Assembly: GCF_026262505.1 (NCBI RefSeq)
Contig: NC_067208.1
Span: 3,419,962 to 3,483,961, forward strand
From: Trichomonas vaginalis G3
Taxonomy: Eukaryota; Parabasalia; Trichomonadida; Trichomonadidae
Direction of reading: 5' to 3'
Length of the DNA stretch: 64,000 nucleotides
Shown here: one piece after another, positions 46,385 through 56,751 of the stretch
How the letters are laid out: each line of letters begins with the position of its first letter
Position numbering within the stretch: position 1 is the first letter of the stretch
The notes under the pieces: generated by a model
The model's database searches: none
Told to the model about the DNA's origin: nothing
What the model saw: only the letters and a program-made list of their open reading frames with translations
Made by a program: the position numbers and the translations under genes

Positions 46385-49300
46385 TTAAAGGTCTAAATAT
46401 AATAAGTTGCCATTAGAATCAGATGCAAATAAACAGTTATGTTCTTCGTTATAAACAATGTTTGTCATCGTGAATTTCTTAGTAGAAATGATTTCAAGCA
46501 TCTGTGGAATTTCGATCAATGAGAAATGGCCATCCGAAAATGATGCAACAAGCATTGGAGATGTTGATGATTTGATACATGCAAGACATGACAATGTTGA
46601 TTCATATGAAAATGTCTTCAAAAGAATGGAGTTGAATGTGTAGCATCGTAATGTGCTTGTAAAACGACCATTAGTTGATGATTCGCTTGCAATGATGATG
46701 TAGCCGGCTGAAACAATCAACAAGTTCTTCAATGTATCATTACCTTCAACAATGAAATGACGCATGTAATGACCACTTGAAAGTTTAGTCATGATAACAG
46801 TACGTGACTTGTCAAGTGAAACAATGATGTTCAAGTTAGAACAAACATCAACATCAACTAATGATGTCAAATGTGGTTGAATTCGGTAAAGGAAACAGTT
46901 TTGTTGTGGTTTCTCAACATCCCAAACGGAAATAGATGAATCTTGCCAACGAGTGACAATCAAACCTTTCTTGTGGCTGCTTGTAACACCGGAGATCAAT
47001 GAGCTGTTCTGACGCTGTGAGTAAATGTAATGTGCTGAATTCGATTCAACTTTGAAGACATGAAATGTGGAATCCCATGGAGATGATGCAACAAATAAAC
47101 AACTTTCTTGGATGTATTCGAAACTACGACTTGTGATAACAAAGAAATTATGTTCTGTATCTGGCAATGTAACATATTTCTTGATTGTTGCAAGAGGGAC
47201 TTGTTTGATACTGTTGTCTTGAACTGAACTTCGCCATTTGGATGACAAAGGAATAGAAAGGAAATCACTTTGTGCGGTCAATATTGGAATGGAATTATTA
47301 GATTGACCGATGAAAACAACTGGTGATTTGAATTTCATAAGAATGTTCCAACAAAGTTTAGTACCTAAAAGCATAAGACGAGTGATAGACATCTGACGAG
47401 TGTAGATACGCTTAGGATGTGGATAATTGAAGATTTGGCGAGGAACAATACCTGAATTAGATGCGTAAATTTGGATTGTTTTGAGTTCATTTGGATTCTT
47501 AAGAACTTCTTTAGTGATTGATGATGGGTAACAGTATTTATGGAATGTGTTGTTAGCCAAGATGGCTTCTTTACCTGTCTGTTTGTAGCCGAAGATCAAA
47601 TCAATCCATAAATGCAAGTGTTCACTAACATATTTGGATTCCAATGCATTACGGTTGATTTGGATGAATTCAGCTGCTGATTTAGCCCATGGTGGTAATT
47701 CAACATCATTAACTTGTTTGCCATCTTGTGTACTGCCTAAATCGAATTTGTTCTGGTTAATCAACATCTCTGGAAGACTGAAAAACTGTGGAATAAGTTC
47801 ACGGAAGTCTGGTGCTGTAGATGTAATATTCTTCCAACAGAATGGAATAGATCGGAATGTTCGGTTTGGATTGTCGAACATGTTATCTTGTAACTCGATG
47901 TGGATACTTGTGTATGGTTCAACACGAACAAGGAAGTGGACAACATAGAAAGCAGTAGAATAATGGAATCGATACAAACATTTATCAACGGCATCATCAT
48001 CGTATTCGGCTAACAATTCTTGAAGATTTTCAAGACGTTGTTGATTGAATGCACCAACTGGTTTACTGAAATCGCGGTAGTTGTTAGGATCATTAAGATC
48101 GATACTTTCGCTTGTGTAGTTGCTCAAAACCCATGGGAAGATTGGATATTGACTTAAATCATTGAATGAACGACCTGAAAACAAATTAAGTTTCATCAAG
48201 TATTCGTAGTTAGACAACAAACCTTTCTGCCAGTCGTATGTAGATTTGTCGATCCACTCACGGATGTTGTTCTTGTACTGAAGGATTTCGATATCATGAA
48301 GTTTGGAGTGCTTCAAGTGTTTAAGAACTTTGTTCCTGTCGCCTTTAGGAAAATAGATGAAGACTGATTTGTTGTTCTTCATGAAGAACTCAAGACCGGA
48401 ATCAATGTGCAAATAAGATCTGTGTAAAACCATCTTAAGATCTGAGAGTTTGATTGTAACTGATTTCTTGTTGTCATCGTTGAAACTAAGTTCGTTCTTA
48501 TTAACATAAAATGTACCTTCATATGTTTTCTTGATTGTGATCATTTGTGCTGTTGTGAAGAATGAGAAATCACGGTGTTCTGTTGTTTCTGTAGTTTCTT
48601 CATCTTCTTGTTGTGAAACTTCTTCGTCTTCTGCAATAATGTTGATCTTGTTGGCGTCAAGCCATCGTTCGTACTTAGATTGCGCAGCTTCAGCAGTAGT
48701 GCCATCACGCATCAATGATGCTTTCATGTGTATATCAAATTTAAGATTAGGACGCATGAAAATTTGTCGATATTGGTCATCAAGTTCTTTAGAAACTTTC
48801 CAATGTTTGATTTCGCCTGTAGTAGACCATGGACCACCATTAGATTTCAAGTCTTTGAAAAGATTTGCGTGTGATTTCATGCATGAAATCGAATGTGAAA
48901 TAATTTGTTGTTTGAATTCTTCTTTCTTACGCAAAACATTTTTAAGAACATTGTCTGACAAAAAGTGTGGTGTTTGAACAATGATTTCTCGTGTTTTCTT
49001 AGACTTCTGGTAGACTTGATCTAAATATGTCTGTTTCGAAATATCTAATTTGTTGTCTTCAAGTGTTTGCTCTAAATTGAAAATAATATCTTTTGTGCTT
49101 TCAAAGATTTTGCACATAATATCGGAATCTTCCAAAATGTTGTGAACTTCAAGTGGTTGACCATTTAAAATAACTTTGGAGATGATTGACTTGCATCCAA
49201 TAAGTAAATCATTAACTTGTTTACGGTACGATGCATCCTTTTGGTATGTTCGGATAGCACAAATACTGCAATATGAGAAAATTTCGAAGTTAGTTTCTGT

Positions 49301-52300
49301 GTCGAAATCCAACGATTTCAAAAAGCCGGAGATTTTTGTGATCTTTGATGGTGATGATTGAATGATGAAACCAAGCATGAATGAAATGATTTCTGAGTAT
49401 TTGATCTTCCTGTTTTGAACTTTGTATGTTCCATCGCGAAGATTAGCGAATTTAGTCATGAAACCAATTAATTGACGTGCAACTTTGATGTCCAACCATT
49501 TGATAGGATTAACAACTTGGCCACTTAATGGAATAGTACCACCACGACGTGGATCGATACGAACGGAGAAATTAACCTTGTGTGTCATGCAACTAGAACA
49601 AATTTGTGATAAGATGTCGATACATGGTGTTTGTGAGTCAATAACAGATGTAAGTGGTTCTTCAAGACTTTCGCCCATACAATATTTCAATGAAACATTG
49701 TTGTAGAAAATTTCTGTGTCTGGAATATAAAACAAATATTCAAAAATTTCTGTAAAAACAAAATTGATTTCTTCATTTGAAACTGTTGAGAAAAGTTGTA
49801 ATAATTTAAGAAGTTTGTGGTAAATGTATTTCAAGATAAATGGTGTGTTAAGTTTAACTGTTTTCTCAAGATCAAGGAAAAACGCTTCGAATTCATAAAA
49901 TTTGTCCCAATATTGTTTTTTGATGAAATAAATCAAAACTTTCGAATAAATAGCAAGAAAAACAGAGTTGTTGTTAACATTGTATTCTGGATAACTAGCA
50001 TTGACCATAGTGTAGAATATCCAAAAATACCAAATCTCGCATTTACTAAATGAATGTAAAATAGGAGATGTGACTGTCATTGTATTTTGGTCGATTGTGT
50101 TGAAGAACTTTTCAATGCGTGACCATTTGTAGAACTGTGAAATAAATGAAATATATGGAATCAAGGCAGTTTGATATGAAGGAGAATCAAGGAATGCTTG
50201 TGTTGCAACGGACCATGTACTCTCTGTGATGTTTTCTGGATTGTAAATGTAAATAACTTTCAAAAATGAATCTTCAAAACAAATGGAACTTTGACGTGTA
50301 ATAACACCGGTGTCTTCCAATGTCTTGATGAGAAGCATGAACTTGAATGAGATGATACGAAGTTCTTCACTATCACTGGACATCATACTAACAAATGGTG
50401 TGTAAAAACCAAATGCAACAAATTTGTCGCAAATACCATGATAGTTTTTAACACATAAGTTATACAAAACATACATCAATTCGATACGCATCTGTGAGAT
50501 GTTTAAGCTGAAACAAAGGTTGAAGAACATCTCTTTGTCTTCCCATGTCAACTTGATTTTGCTTGCTGAACGAATAACTTTCCATAGTGATTTACGAACG
50601 TTTTCGTCTTTTTCGGAAATAGTAAATAACATCAATCGACAAACATTAACAACTTCAGAAACTAATTTGGAGTAAACACCATGAATTAAATCAGAACAAA
50701 CTTTGATGAAACAAAGTTTAATTGTTGAACTCTGTAATCCAATCAAGAAATAATTGAACCAGATGTCTTCAATCATAAGTTTGATGTATTTCTTGTTAGA
50801 AAGTTTGTCAAATAGTTTTTGTAAATTTGTGATCAAATTTTCAGTTATAGTCTCTGGATTCATCTTAGAAAGTAAGAATGCAATGCACTTCAAACCATCA
50901 TCTTCAAAGAAATCAGTTTTGATCTCAGCAGATGTGTTGCAGAAATTAACAACCATCTCAATCAAATGAACTAAAAATCTACTTGAATCTTGTTCGTATT
51001 GATCGAAAACTGGAAGTTCGACTTCGCTGAACAATGGTAAAAATGTTTTCAAACCACCAAGATTCAACAAAACATCGCAAAGTGATGTAGAAAATGAATA
51101 AACATCACCAATAACTTTTGCGTTACCGATGTCTTTCTTCGAGTTGTTGACACAGATGTTGTTCAATGCAAATCGTGAATTATAACATGCAAACATAGAA
51201 TCTGAAATTTGTTCAGTGAAAAGTGATGATGGTAAGTTTGGGAAAAGTTTCTGTAATATTGGATGGAATCCGTAAACAAAATCAAGAGGAAGATCGGACA
51301 TCATTTTGATTGTCTCTGCTGAAAGAGCGGTTGAAAACATGTACATGCATGAAAGGTTTGCAATTAATGGTTCTTCATATTTAAGCTCTGATAATATTGT
51401 GTTACCAATAGTCATAGATTCGATGTCTGATTCGAATTTCATTCCTGTGATTTCATATGTATCACAAAGATTACCAAGAACATATAACTTCAACAAACGA
51501 CGTTCTAATGAAACACCAATGTGATACCACGTGTGTGGTGAAAGTTCGATAGTTGTCTCGTGGATGCCAAGTGTCTTGATGGCGTTGTATGTAACAACTA
51601 ATCTGTTGTCTTCGAAATAGATTTCAAGTGTTTTGCCGTTGATGTTCTTCATTGAAAACAATCGTGGTTGATGATTACCACCTTGAAGATAGTTACTAGA
51701 AAGTTCAAATCGAAGCAATAATGTGAATCCTTTGTTGATGAAATGTGTTGGAATTCGTGGTAAAAACAAACCACTGTGTTTGCCATGGAATGAAATAAAT
51801 GATTGTGGTGTTTTTGGTGTTATTGTAGACAAAATAGTACTGATGTTTGTAACAAGTAAATCAGTAAACCACATTCGCATTTCGTTACGAGGTTGAATGA
51901 TTTTAAGAAGTTCAAAAAGAGTCTTCCATTTGAATGCAAAAACAGAAACACTCGAAAACAATTTCATCAAAATATCAATAGACATTTGTTGCTTGTCAGT
52001 GATAGACATAGAACTGTCGAATGATGAGATGTACTGAAGGATTGTGATAGGTAATTTGGATTTGTAAACTTGAAGTTTGTTTGTAACTGAGTTTTCAACA
52101 ATTTGGTAGATAAATTGGAAAACTTTCGTGTGGACAGGCAAATGTTTGATGATCTCGTGAAGATATGGAATAATCTTTTGGTTCTTGATCTCGATGTTAC
52201 TTGTACAACTCATGTTGACAATAGGAATTTCGCAAACAAGTTGTAAAAGTAAATCAACTGTTTCTTGTTTGACTTTTTGGTCAACTAATGATGCTGTGAT

Positions 52301-54703
52301 GTTCTTCATTGGTTCTTTAACTAACAATGATCGCATCCGAGCGTTGTCGAACGTAAGTGGAATGAATGTTTCTAAGATTAAATTTGTCATACTTCGACGT
52401 TTCTTGAAAACACTGATATTCTTGCAAACAATACTAATCTCGGTCATGTATTGGGATGTTTCTGCTGCACCAATTAATGACTTCTTATTCGTTGTAAACG
52501 CATCTTTTAATAACCGCAAAATAGAACAAACTAAATCGTAATAGTCTGGTTCATTGATATGTTGTGTTGATTTACGAAACAGTGAAGCTAAGTTTGAGAA
52601 GATGTAGTCTGTTGGAACATGTGTTTGTGATGTATTAAATTTAGAGGAGTCCAAAAACAGACCTTTACTAAGACATGCAAGAGAAAAGTCTTGAACTGGT
52701 TTTTCGAATAAAAAATGGAAAATTAATGAAACAAATTCTTCTCGTGAAAAGAGATAATATTTCGAACATTCGATTCGAATCAATGTATCAATGAATGTAA
52801 GTGCATTAGTTCTTGTTAATGAAATCTTGGCTGAAAATGATTTGTATTTATCATCTAAATCCATAGAAATATGGAATGTTTGGAGTGAATACATAGATTT
52901 GATAAGAACAGAAAGGAAGTTTGTGTTAGAAAGGATGTTGATGAATCGTTTCGGATCCATCTTGAAAAGATTGATAGCAAATGAGATGACGTCGTCAACG
53001 ATTTCTGGTGCTGATTCGGATAAAAGTTCTGAAACATGTCCAAAGATCGTAACTGCATATTTAGGACAATCAACACATATAACGTTCATCATCTGGAAAA
53101 GTGATTTCTTGAGAATACTGAATAAGTTCAAAACGTTGTTTTCTGGACTTGATGACCAAAGGTTATAATGAATGTTGAAGACAGGAGAGTTAGAAAGGAT
53201 ACGGAAACCATCAACATTATCAAGTGCAAGTGCAACTTTGTTGTGGTCACAAAGAATAAGTAAGTCAATGATGTAAAAATTAAGTGTCAATGAAAGTAAT
53301 TCTGGACCAATAGTGATTGAGTCTTGGAAAAGTTTCTGATCACAGATTTGTTTAGTAAACTTTAATGAGTTTGACATGATGACGTTGATAAATTCATGAC
53401 CAAGTTTGTAATGTGTCAATTCGACAAGGATACGTGACAAGTCGTTTAACTTAGAGTTTTCTGAGATCAATGAATGACTTGGTGAGAAATAAACACATGG
53501 TTTCGGATCATTTTCGTTGTATGTGCTTTCTAAACTATGCAGAAAGATTGGTAATTGGAAAGTCTTCTGTTCAACAAAAGAAAAATTAGGTGAACAAACC
53601 GTTTTTTCTTTAACCTTTGCGTAATCTTTAACAAGTTCGAACTCTTTTTGATCATAACTGAATGTTGGAAGTTCTTCAATGATAGGAGAGATGTTAATTG
53701 TCCATCCGATGAAAACAATTAAGAATTGAGTTGAATCATTACTCCAAATCTTTGATTCGACTTCTGGACCGAGAGATATCATGAATTTAAAGAATCCCAG
53801 TATGGTTTTGCCAAGAGCAAAGCATTTCTCTTGGTCAATTTTCGTTGATGTATGTAAAAAGACGAAACTTAGTAAAATCAAGGATTTTTCGACAACAGTT
53901 AATAGCTTTGAGATGTATTTATTAATGAGATCGTTTTTCCCTGATGCAACTAACGTATTGAGAGAAATTTGTAAATCGTGCATTTGTAGGTTGCCAAAGC
54001 AGTCATTCATGTAGTTCTCCGCCCAGAAGTTGTAGTACTGGACCGAATAATGATATATGTTAAAATGATATTGCTCGAAGTCTTTTGTATTTTTGATAAA
54101 ATCAATGCAGATGTGGAGAACTCTTGATAAGTAGTTCGAATTAAAATATGTCAATATTTGTGGAGATTTCCTTTCAAATAACTCTATCATAATGTTTAGT
54201 ACATTATTGAATAGAAAAAATGATTCGGCGGCAAATTCTTTTGGCATAGAAAACGCAATAGGAATGACATTTGTTATCATATTTAGTTGTCTTTGCATTT
54301 GTTCATCACCCTTAAAAGCTTCTTGAAAAATTTTTGAAAATCGATACGAGATTTTGATAAAAGTACGGAACATGTATGGCATAAATAACTGCATGATTTT
54401 CTCTGATTTGACTTCAGGCGACATACAGAATGAAAATACCTGAGGAAGATCATTTAAGACCGGCGAAATTTCCGTGTTGAGTTCAAATAGATCTGCAAAA
54501 AATTCCTCTTGATGATCCTGAGGGCATTCTTTTATCTGCTTATTTGTTATTGATTTGTTTGGGATTCTATCATAAAAATCTAGCAGCAAAGGGTACTGAT
54601 TTAGGACGCTCGAATTTTTCGGGGGCTCGGTTGTGAACCATTTGATCCATAGTTGTAATTTTGGATCTTCAGGTCCCTTCCCTTTACGAAACGCCCTAAA
54701 CAT
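46385..54703 (-). CDS. BEACH-domain protein (LRBA/NBEA/LYST type), 2772 residues
   Basis: Intact giant frame. Residues 1-950 are helical, armadillo-like. About 960-1135 is a concanavalin/LamG-like beta sandwich (SFISFHGKHSG ... WYHIGVSLE ... MYMFSTALS). Residues 1140-2000 are helical again. A PH-BEACH domain lies at about 2030-2130. The BEACH domain (about 2150-2410) carries YEYLMKLNLFSGRSFNDL, YPIFPWVL, DLNDPNNYRDFSKPVGA, HYSTAFYVVHFLVRVEP and IPQFFSLPEML. WD40 repeats fill 2460-2772. This order is that of the vesicle-trafficking BEACH proteins of eukaryotes, which act in lysosome or endosome dynamics. The start is the first ATG of the frame; ATCAACTTATG just before it could act as an initiator. 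A second copy lies at 10299-18139 and a relic at 60900. Confidence 0.95.
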   Translation of the reverse strand: MFRAFRKGKGPEDPKLQLWIKWFTTEPPKNSSVLNQYPLLLDFYDRIPNKSITNKQIKECPQDHQEEFFADLFELNTEISPVLNDLPQVFSFCMSPEVKSEKIMQLFMPYMFRTFIKISYRFSKIFQEAFKGDEQMQRQLNMITNVIPIAFSMPKEFAAESFFLFNNVLNIMIELFERKSPQILTYFNSNYLSRVLHICIDFIKNTKDFEQYHFNIYHYSVQYYNFWAENYMNDCFGNLQMHDLQISLNTLVASGKNDLINKYISKLLTVVEKSLILLSFVFLHTSTKIDQEKCFALGKTILGFFKFMISLGPEVESKIWSNDSTQFLIVFIGWTINISPIIEELPTFSYDQKEFELVKDYAKVKEKTVCSPNFSFVEQKTFQLPIFLHSLESTYNENDPKPCVYFSPSHSLISENSKLNDLSRILVELTHYKLGHEFINVIMSNSLKFTKQICDQKLFQDSITIGPELLSLTLNFYIIDLLILCDHNKVALALDNVDGFRILSNSPVFNIHYNLWSSSPENNVLNLFSILKKSLFQMMNVICVDCPKYAVTIFGHVSELLSESAPEIVDDVISFAINLFKMDPKRFINILSNTNFLSVLIKSMYSLQTFHISMDLDDKYKSFSAKISLTRTNALTFIDTLIRIECSKYYLFSREEFVSLIFHFLFEKPVQDFSLACLSKGLFLDSSKFNTSQTHVPTDYIFSNLASLFRKSTQHINEPDYYDLVCSILRLLKDAFTTNKKSLIGAAETSQYMTEISIVCKNISVFKKRRSMTNLILETFIPLTFDNARMRSLLVKEPMKNITASLVDQKVKQETVDLLLQLVCEIPIVNMSCTSNIEIKNQKIIPYLHEIIKHLPVHTKVFQFIYQIVENSVTNKLQVYKSKLPITILQYISSFDSSMSITDKQQMSIDILMKLFSSVSVFAFKWKTLFELLKIIQPRNEMRMWFTDLLVTNISTILSTITPKTPQSFISFHGKHSGLFLPRIPTHFINKGFTLLLRFELSSNYLQGGNHQPRLFSMKNINGKTLEIYFEDNRLVVTYNAIKTLGIHETTIELSPHTWYHIGVSLERRLLKLYVLGNLCDTYEITGMKFESDIESMTIGNTILSELKYEEPLIANLSCMYMFSTALSAETIKMMSDLPLDFVYGFHPILQKLFPNLPSSLFTEQISDSMFACYNSRFALNNICVNNSKKDIGNAKVIGDVYSFSTSLCDVLLNLGGLKTFLPLFSEVELPVFDQYEQDSSRFLVHLIEMVVNFCNTSAEIKTDFFEDDGLKCIAFLLSKMNPETITENLITNLQKLFDKLSNKKYIKLMIEDIWFNYFLIGLQSSTIKLCFIKVCSDLIHGVYSKLVSEVVNVCRLMLFTISEKDENVRKSLWKVIRSASKIKLTWEDKEMFFNLCFSLNISQMRIELMYVLYNLCVKNYHGICDKFVAFGFYTPFVSMMSSDSEELRIISFKFMLLIKTLEDTGVITRQSSICFEDSFLKVIYIYNPENITESTWSVATQAFLDSPSYQTALIPYISFISQFYKWSRIEKFFNTIDQNTMTVTSPILHSFSKCEIWYFWIFYTMVNASYPEYNVNNNSVFLAIYSKVLIYFIKKQYWDKFYEFEAFFLDLEKTVKLNTPFILKYIYHKLLKLLQLFSTVSNEEINFVFTEIFEYLFYIPDTEIFYNNVSLKYCMGESLEEPLTSVIDSQTPCIDILSQICSSCMTHKVNFSVRIDPRRGGTIPLSGQVVNPIKWLDIKVARQLIGFMTKFANLRDGTYKVQNRKIKYSEIISFMLGFIIQSSPSKITKISGFLKSLDFDTETNFEIFSYCSICAIRTYQKDASYRKQVNDLLIGCKSIISKVILNGQPLEVHNILEDSDIMCKIFESTKDIIFNLEQTLEDNKLDISKQTYLDQVYQKSKKTREIIVQTPHFLSDNVLKNVLRKKEEFKQQIISHSISCMKSHANLFKDLKSNGGPWSTTGEIKHWKVSKELDDQYRQIFMRPNLKFDIHMKASLMRDGTTAEAAQSKYERWLDANKINIIAEDEEVSQQEDEETTETTEHRDFSFFTTAQMITIKKTYEGTFYVNKNELSFNDDNKKSVTIKLSDLKMVLHRSYLHIDSGLEFFMKNNKSVFIYFPKGDRNKVLKHLKHSKLHDIEILQYKNNIREWIDKSTYDWQKGLLSNYEYLMKLNLFSGRSFNDLSQYPIFPWVLSNYTSESIDLNDPNNYRDFSKPVGAFNQQRLENLQELLAEYDDDAVDKCLYRFHYSTAFYVVHFLVRVEPYTSIHIELQDNMFDNPNRTFRSIPFCWKNITSTAPDFRELIPQFFSLPEMLINQNKFDLGSTQDGKQVNDVELPPWAKSAAEFIQINRNALESKYVSEHLHLWIDLIFGYKQTGKEAILANNTFHKYCYPSSITKEVLKNPNELKTIQIYASNSGIVPRQIFNYPHPKRIYTRQMSITRLMLLGTKLCWNILMKFKSPVVFIGQSNNSIPILTAQSDFLSIPLSSKWRSSVQDNSIKQVPLATIKKYVTLPDTEHNFFVITSRSFEYIQESCLFVASSPWDSTFHVFKVESNSAHYIYSQRQNSSLISGVTSSHKKGLIVTRWQDSSISVWDVEKPQQNCFLYRIQPHLTSLVDVDVCSNLNIIVSLDKSRTVIMTKLSSGHYMRHFIVEGNDTLKNLLIVSAGYIIIASESSTNGRFTSTLRCYTFNSILLKTFSYESTLSCLACIKSSTSPMLVASFSDGHFSLIEIPQMLEIISTKKFTMTNIVYNEEHNCLFASDSNGNLLYLDL

Positions 54704-54916
54704 AAGTTGATTTTTTTGAATTTATTTTATAATTTTACATAACAAAAAATCAAATTTCTATTTTATCAAAGATATCATAAGTTTTACTCTTTTATCGATA
54801 GGTTTCTATAGTTTACAAAATAATGTTCTCAATTTTCAATATTAGTTTATTTGGCATATATAATCATATTATATGTAAACAAATGAAAGGGGCTTAAGTA
54901 AAGTTTTATGAGGATA

Positions 54917-55025
54917 GAAATTGAAACGGAATAGACAAAATGTATGTGTTATAGAAGAAATGAGTCGAAAGAGATGAATGAAAAGTACATTTACTAGAGA
55001 TTATTCACGCGGAGTATCACTTCAA
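54917..55025. repeat. 109-bp direct repeat, left copy
   Basis: Begins GAAATTGAAACGGAATAGAC and ends GCGGAGTATCACTTCAA. It is identical to 56068-56176 except for one C/T difference. The pair brackets the inverted-repeat element at 55036-56057. Confidence 0.95.
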
Positions 55026-55035
55026 GGCAAACCCA

Positions 55036-56057
55036 AATTTTAGCTAAAAGTGACAGGAAAAAAAAAACGTTTAGTATTCAAAAAAAAGACCGATGAGAGC
55101 TTCGTTCGAAATATAGAGGGAACTGAGAATGCGCAACCATTCTCAGGGAATATTGGATGCTATTCCCGTTCCCTCTGTATGGAAAATTGAGGTTTTCAAA
55201 GGGAGCTAAAATAATATCAAATTTATACTAATTTACTTCAAAATACAAAAGTATTTGACAGCTAAAATTAGTTACTTTAGCAAGCCTATCAATACCCTTT
55301 TACGATTATTGTTACTTTTTCGAAATAAAAGTAAAAACAAATTTATACTAATTTACTTCAAAATACAAAAGTATTTGACAGCTAAAATTAGTTACTTTAG
55401 CAAGCCTATCAATACCCTTTTACGATTATTGTTACTTTTTCGAAATAAAAGTAAAAACAAATTTATACTAATTTACTTCAAAATACAAAAGTATTTGACA
55501 GCTAAAATTAGTTACTTTAGCAAGCCTATCAATACCCTTTTACGATTATTGTTACTTTTTCGAAATAAAAGTAAAAACAAATTTATACTAATTTACTTCA
55601 AAATACAAAAGTATTTGACAGCTAAAATTAGTTACTTTAGCAAGCCTATCAATACCCTTTTACGATTATTGCTACTTTTTCGAAATAAAATAAATTTATT
55701 ATCAAAAACCTTTTTTTTCTTAGTAAAAATAAACGAAATTTTTTACCTTATGAACTTTTGATGGAAATATGCAAATTTAAAATAATAAAGAAAGCCGCGA
55801 GCGAAGCGATCGGCTTAGTTCGAAGATTTTGATTCAAATCTTTGCTGATCTGTAATTCGCGGAAGCCGCGAGCGAATCGAGCGGCTTAGGTCTAAGATTT
55901 TGATTCAAATCTTTGCTTATATTCCTTAAATTCTTTATGAAACTCGCAACAGTTCCATAAAAAATTTTAAATTCTAAACTGTCGAAATTACCGATCGGTA
56001 ATCACACCCTTCATGGGTGTGTCACTTTTTACAGGTGTGTCACTTTTAGCTAAAATT
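55036..56057. mobile_element. 1-kb element with 20-bp terminal inverted repeats
   Basis: Ends are AATTTTAGCTAAAAGTGACA (55036-55055) and its exact reverse complement (56038-56057). The interior holds a 120-bp tandem repeat and two related palindromic units (about 55792-55850 and 55863-55920, each containing AAGCCGCGAGCGAA). A CACACCC/GGGTGTG hairpin lies near 56007. No coding capacity. It has the appearance of a non-autonomous DNA element, but the flanking duplication of 109 bp is much longer than any usual target-site duplication. Confidence 0.65.
55219..55690. repeat. 120-bp tandem repeat, about 4 units
   Basis: Four almost identical units starting ATTTATACTAATTTACTTCA, with one T/C change in the last. 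Because 120 is divisible by three, a 168-codon frame stays open across them (55255-55761). It has no ATG context or family likeness and is taken as incidental. Confidence 0.95.
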
Positions 56058-56067
56058 ACCCCTACTC

Positions 56068-56176
56068 GAAATTGAAATGGAATAGACAAAATGTATGTGT
56101 TATAGAAGAAATGAGTCGAAAGAGATGAATGAAAAGTACATTTACTAGAGATTATTCACGCGGAGTATCACTTCAA
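56068..56176. repeat. 109-bp direct repeat, right copy
   Basis: Right partner of 54917-55025, starting GAAATTGAAATGGAATAGAC. The sequence beyond it (TTGGATTTCC) differs from that beyond the left copy. Confidence 0.95.
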
Positions 56177-56751
56177 TTGGATTTCCGAAAAGTAAAATTA
56201 TGATCAGAGCTTTAGCCTTGTATTTATTTTAATGATAAGTTGGATATTGTTATGTAAGCGTATTCAAAGACTATGCGCATCTATTATGGTTTCATTAACT
56301 AACTTTATCATGAGCAAAATCTCATAATCAGAGCAAATAATCATTCTTTATAGGCTCGTTTGATTACATTTATAGAGAAAATTCAATGTGCTTAAATCAT
56401 AATGGAGTGTATAAATCGCATAGAGAAATTCAATTTCCTGTCAAAGAAATAAATTCGGAAATTACTGACGGGATTCGAAGCATATATTTCAAGACTTGGA
56501 TTGGTTATAAGAGTTCATGCAAATTCATGTTCTAAAATTCAGACGACAGTCAATTTTATACAATAAGTCAGATTCGGTTGAATGTTGTAATTTTGACAAA
56601 GTATTAGACAATAGATTATTAATCATAATGTTGATAAACTTATTTGTCTCATATTGATTTATCAATTCATTCATATTTCTACTTTTGAGTCAAATTCAAA
56701 ATTGTGGGCACATAACAAAATCATAAATTATTATAGTCACAGAATCATATA
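56177..56751. other. Upstream region of the NDR kinase
   Basis: AT-rich with no gene. ATCATATAATG overlaps the start region of the kinase, and TCACAGAATCA lies about 15 nt upstream. Either could serve as an initiator, but neither is a close match. Confidence 0.4.

Larger units (their letters stand above)
40788..54216. repeat. Segmental copy 2 of the 13.4-kb duplication
   Basis: Matches 4724-18139 in the same order. The left limit is inside transposon A, directly against viral element 2, without the first 295 bp and without the left target-site copy. To the right, the BEACH gene continues intact past the point where copy 1 meets the N gap. The genes in this copy are in frame over long distances. 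Confidence 0.9.

Noticed and set aside
47634-47948. Plus-strand frames across the BEACH gene
   Set aside because: Shadows of the long minus-strand coding sequence; codon pattern and conservation belong to the minus strand.
55255-55761. 168-codon frame in the 120-bp tandem repeat
   Set aside because: The frame stays open only because 120 is a multiple of three. No start context and no family likeness.
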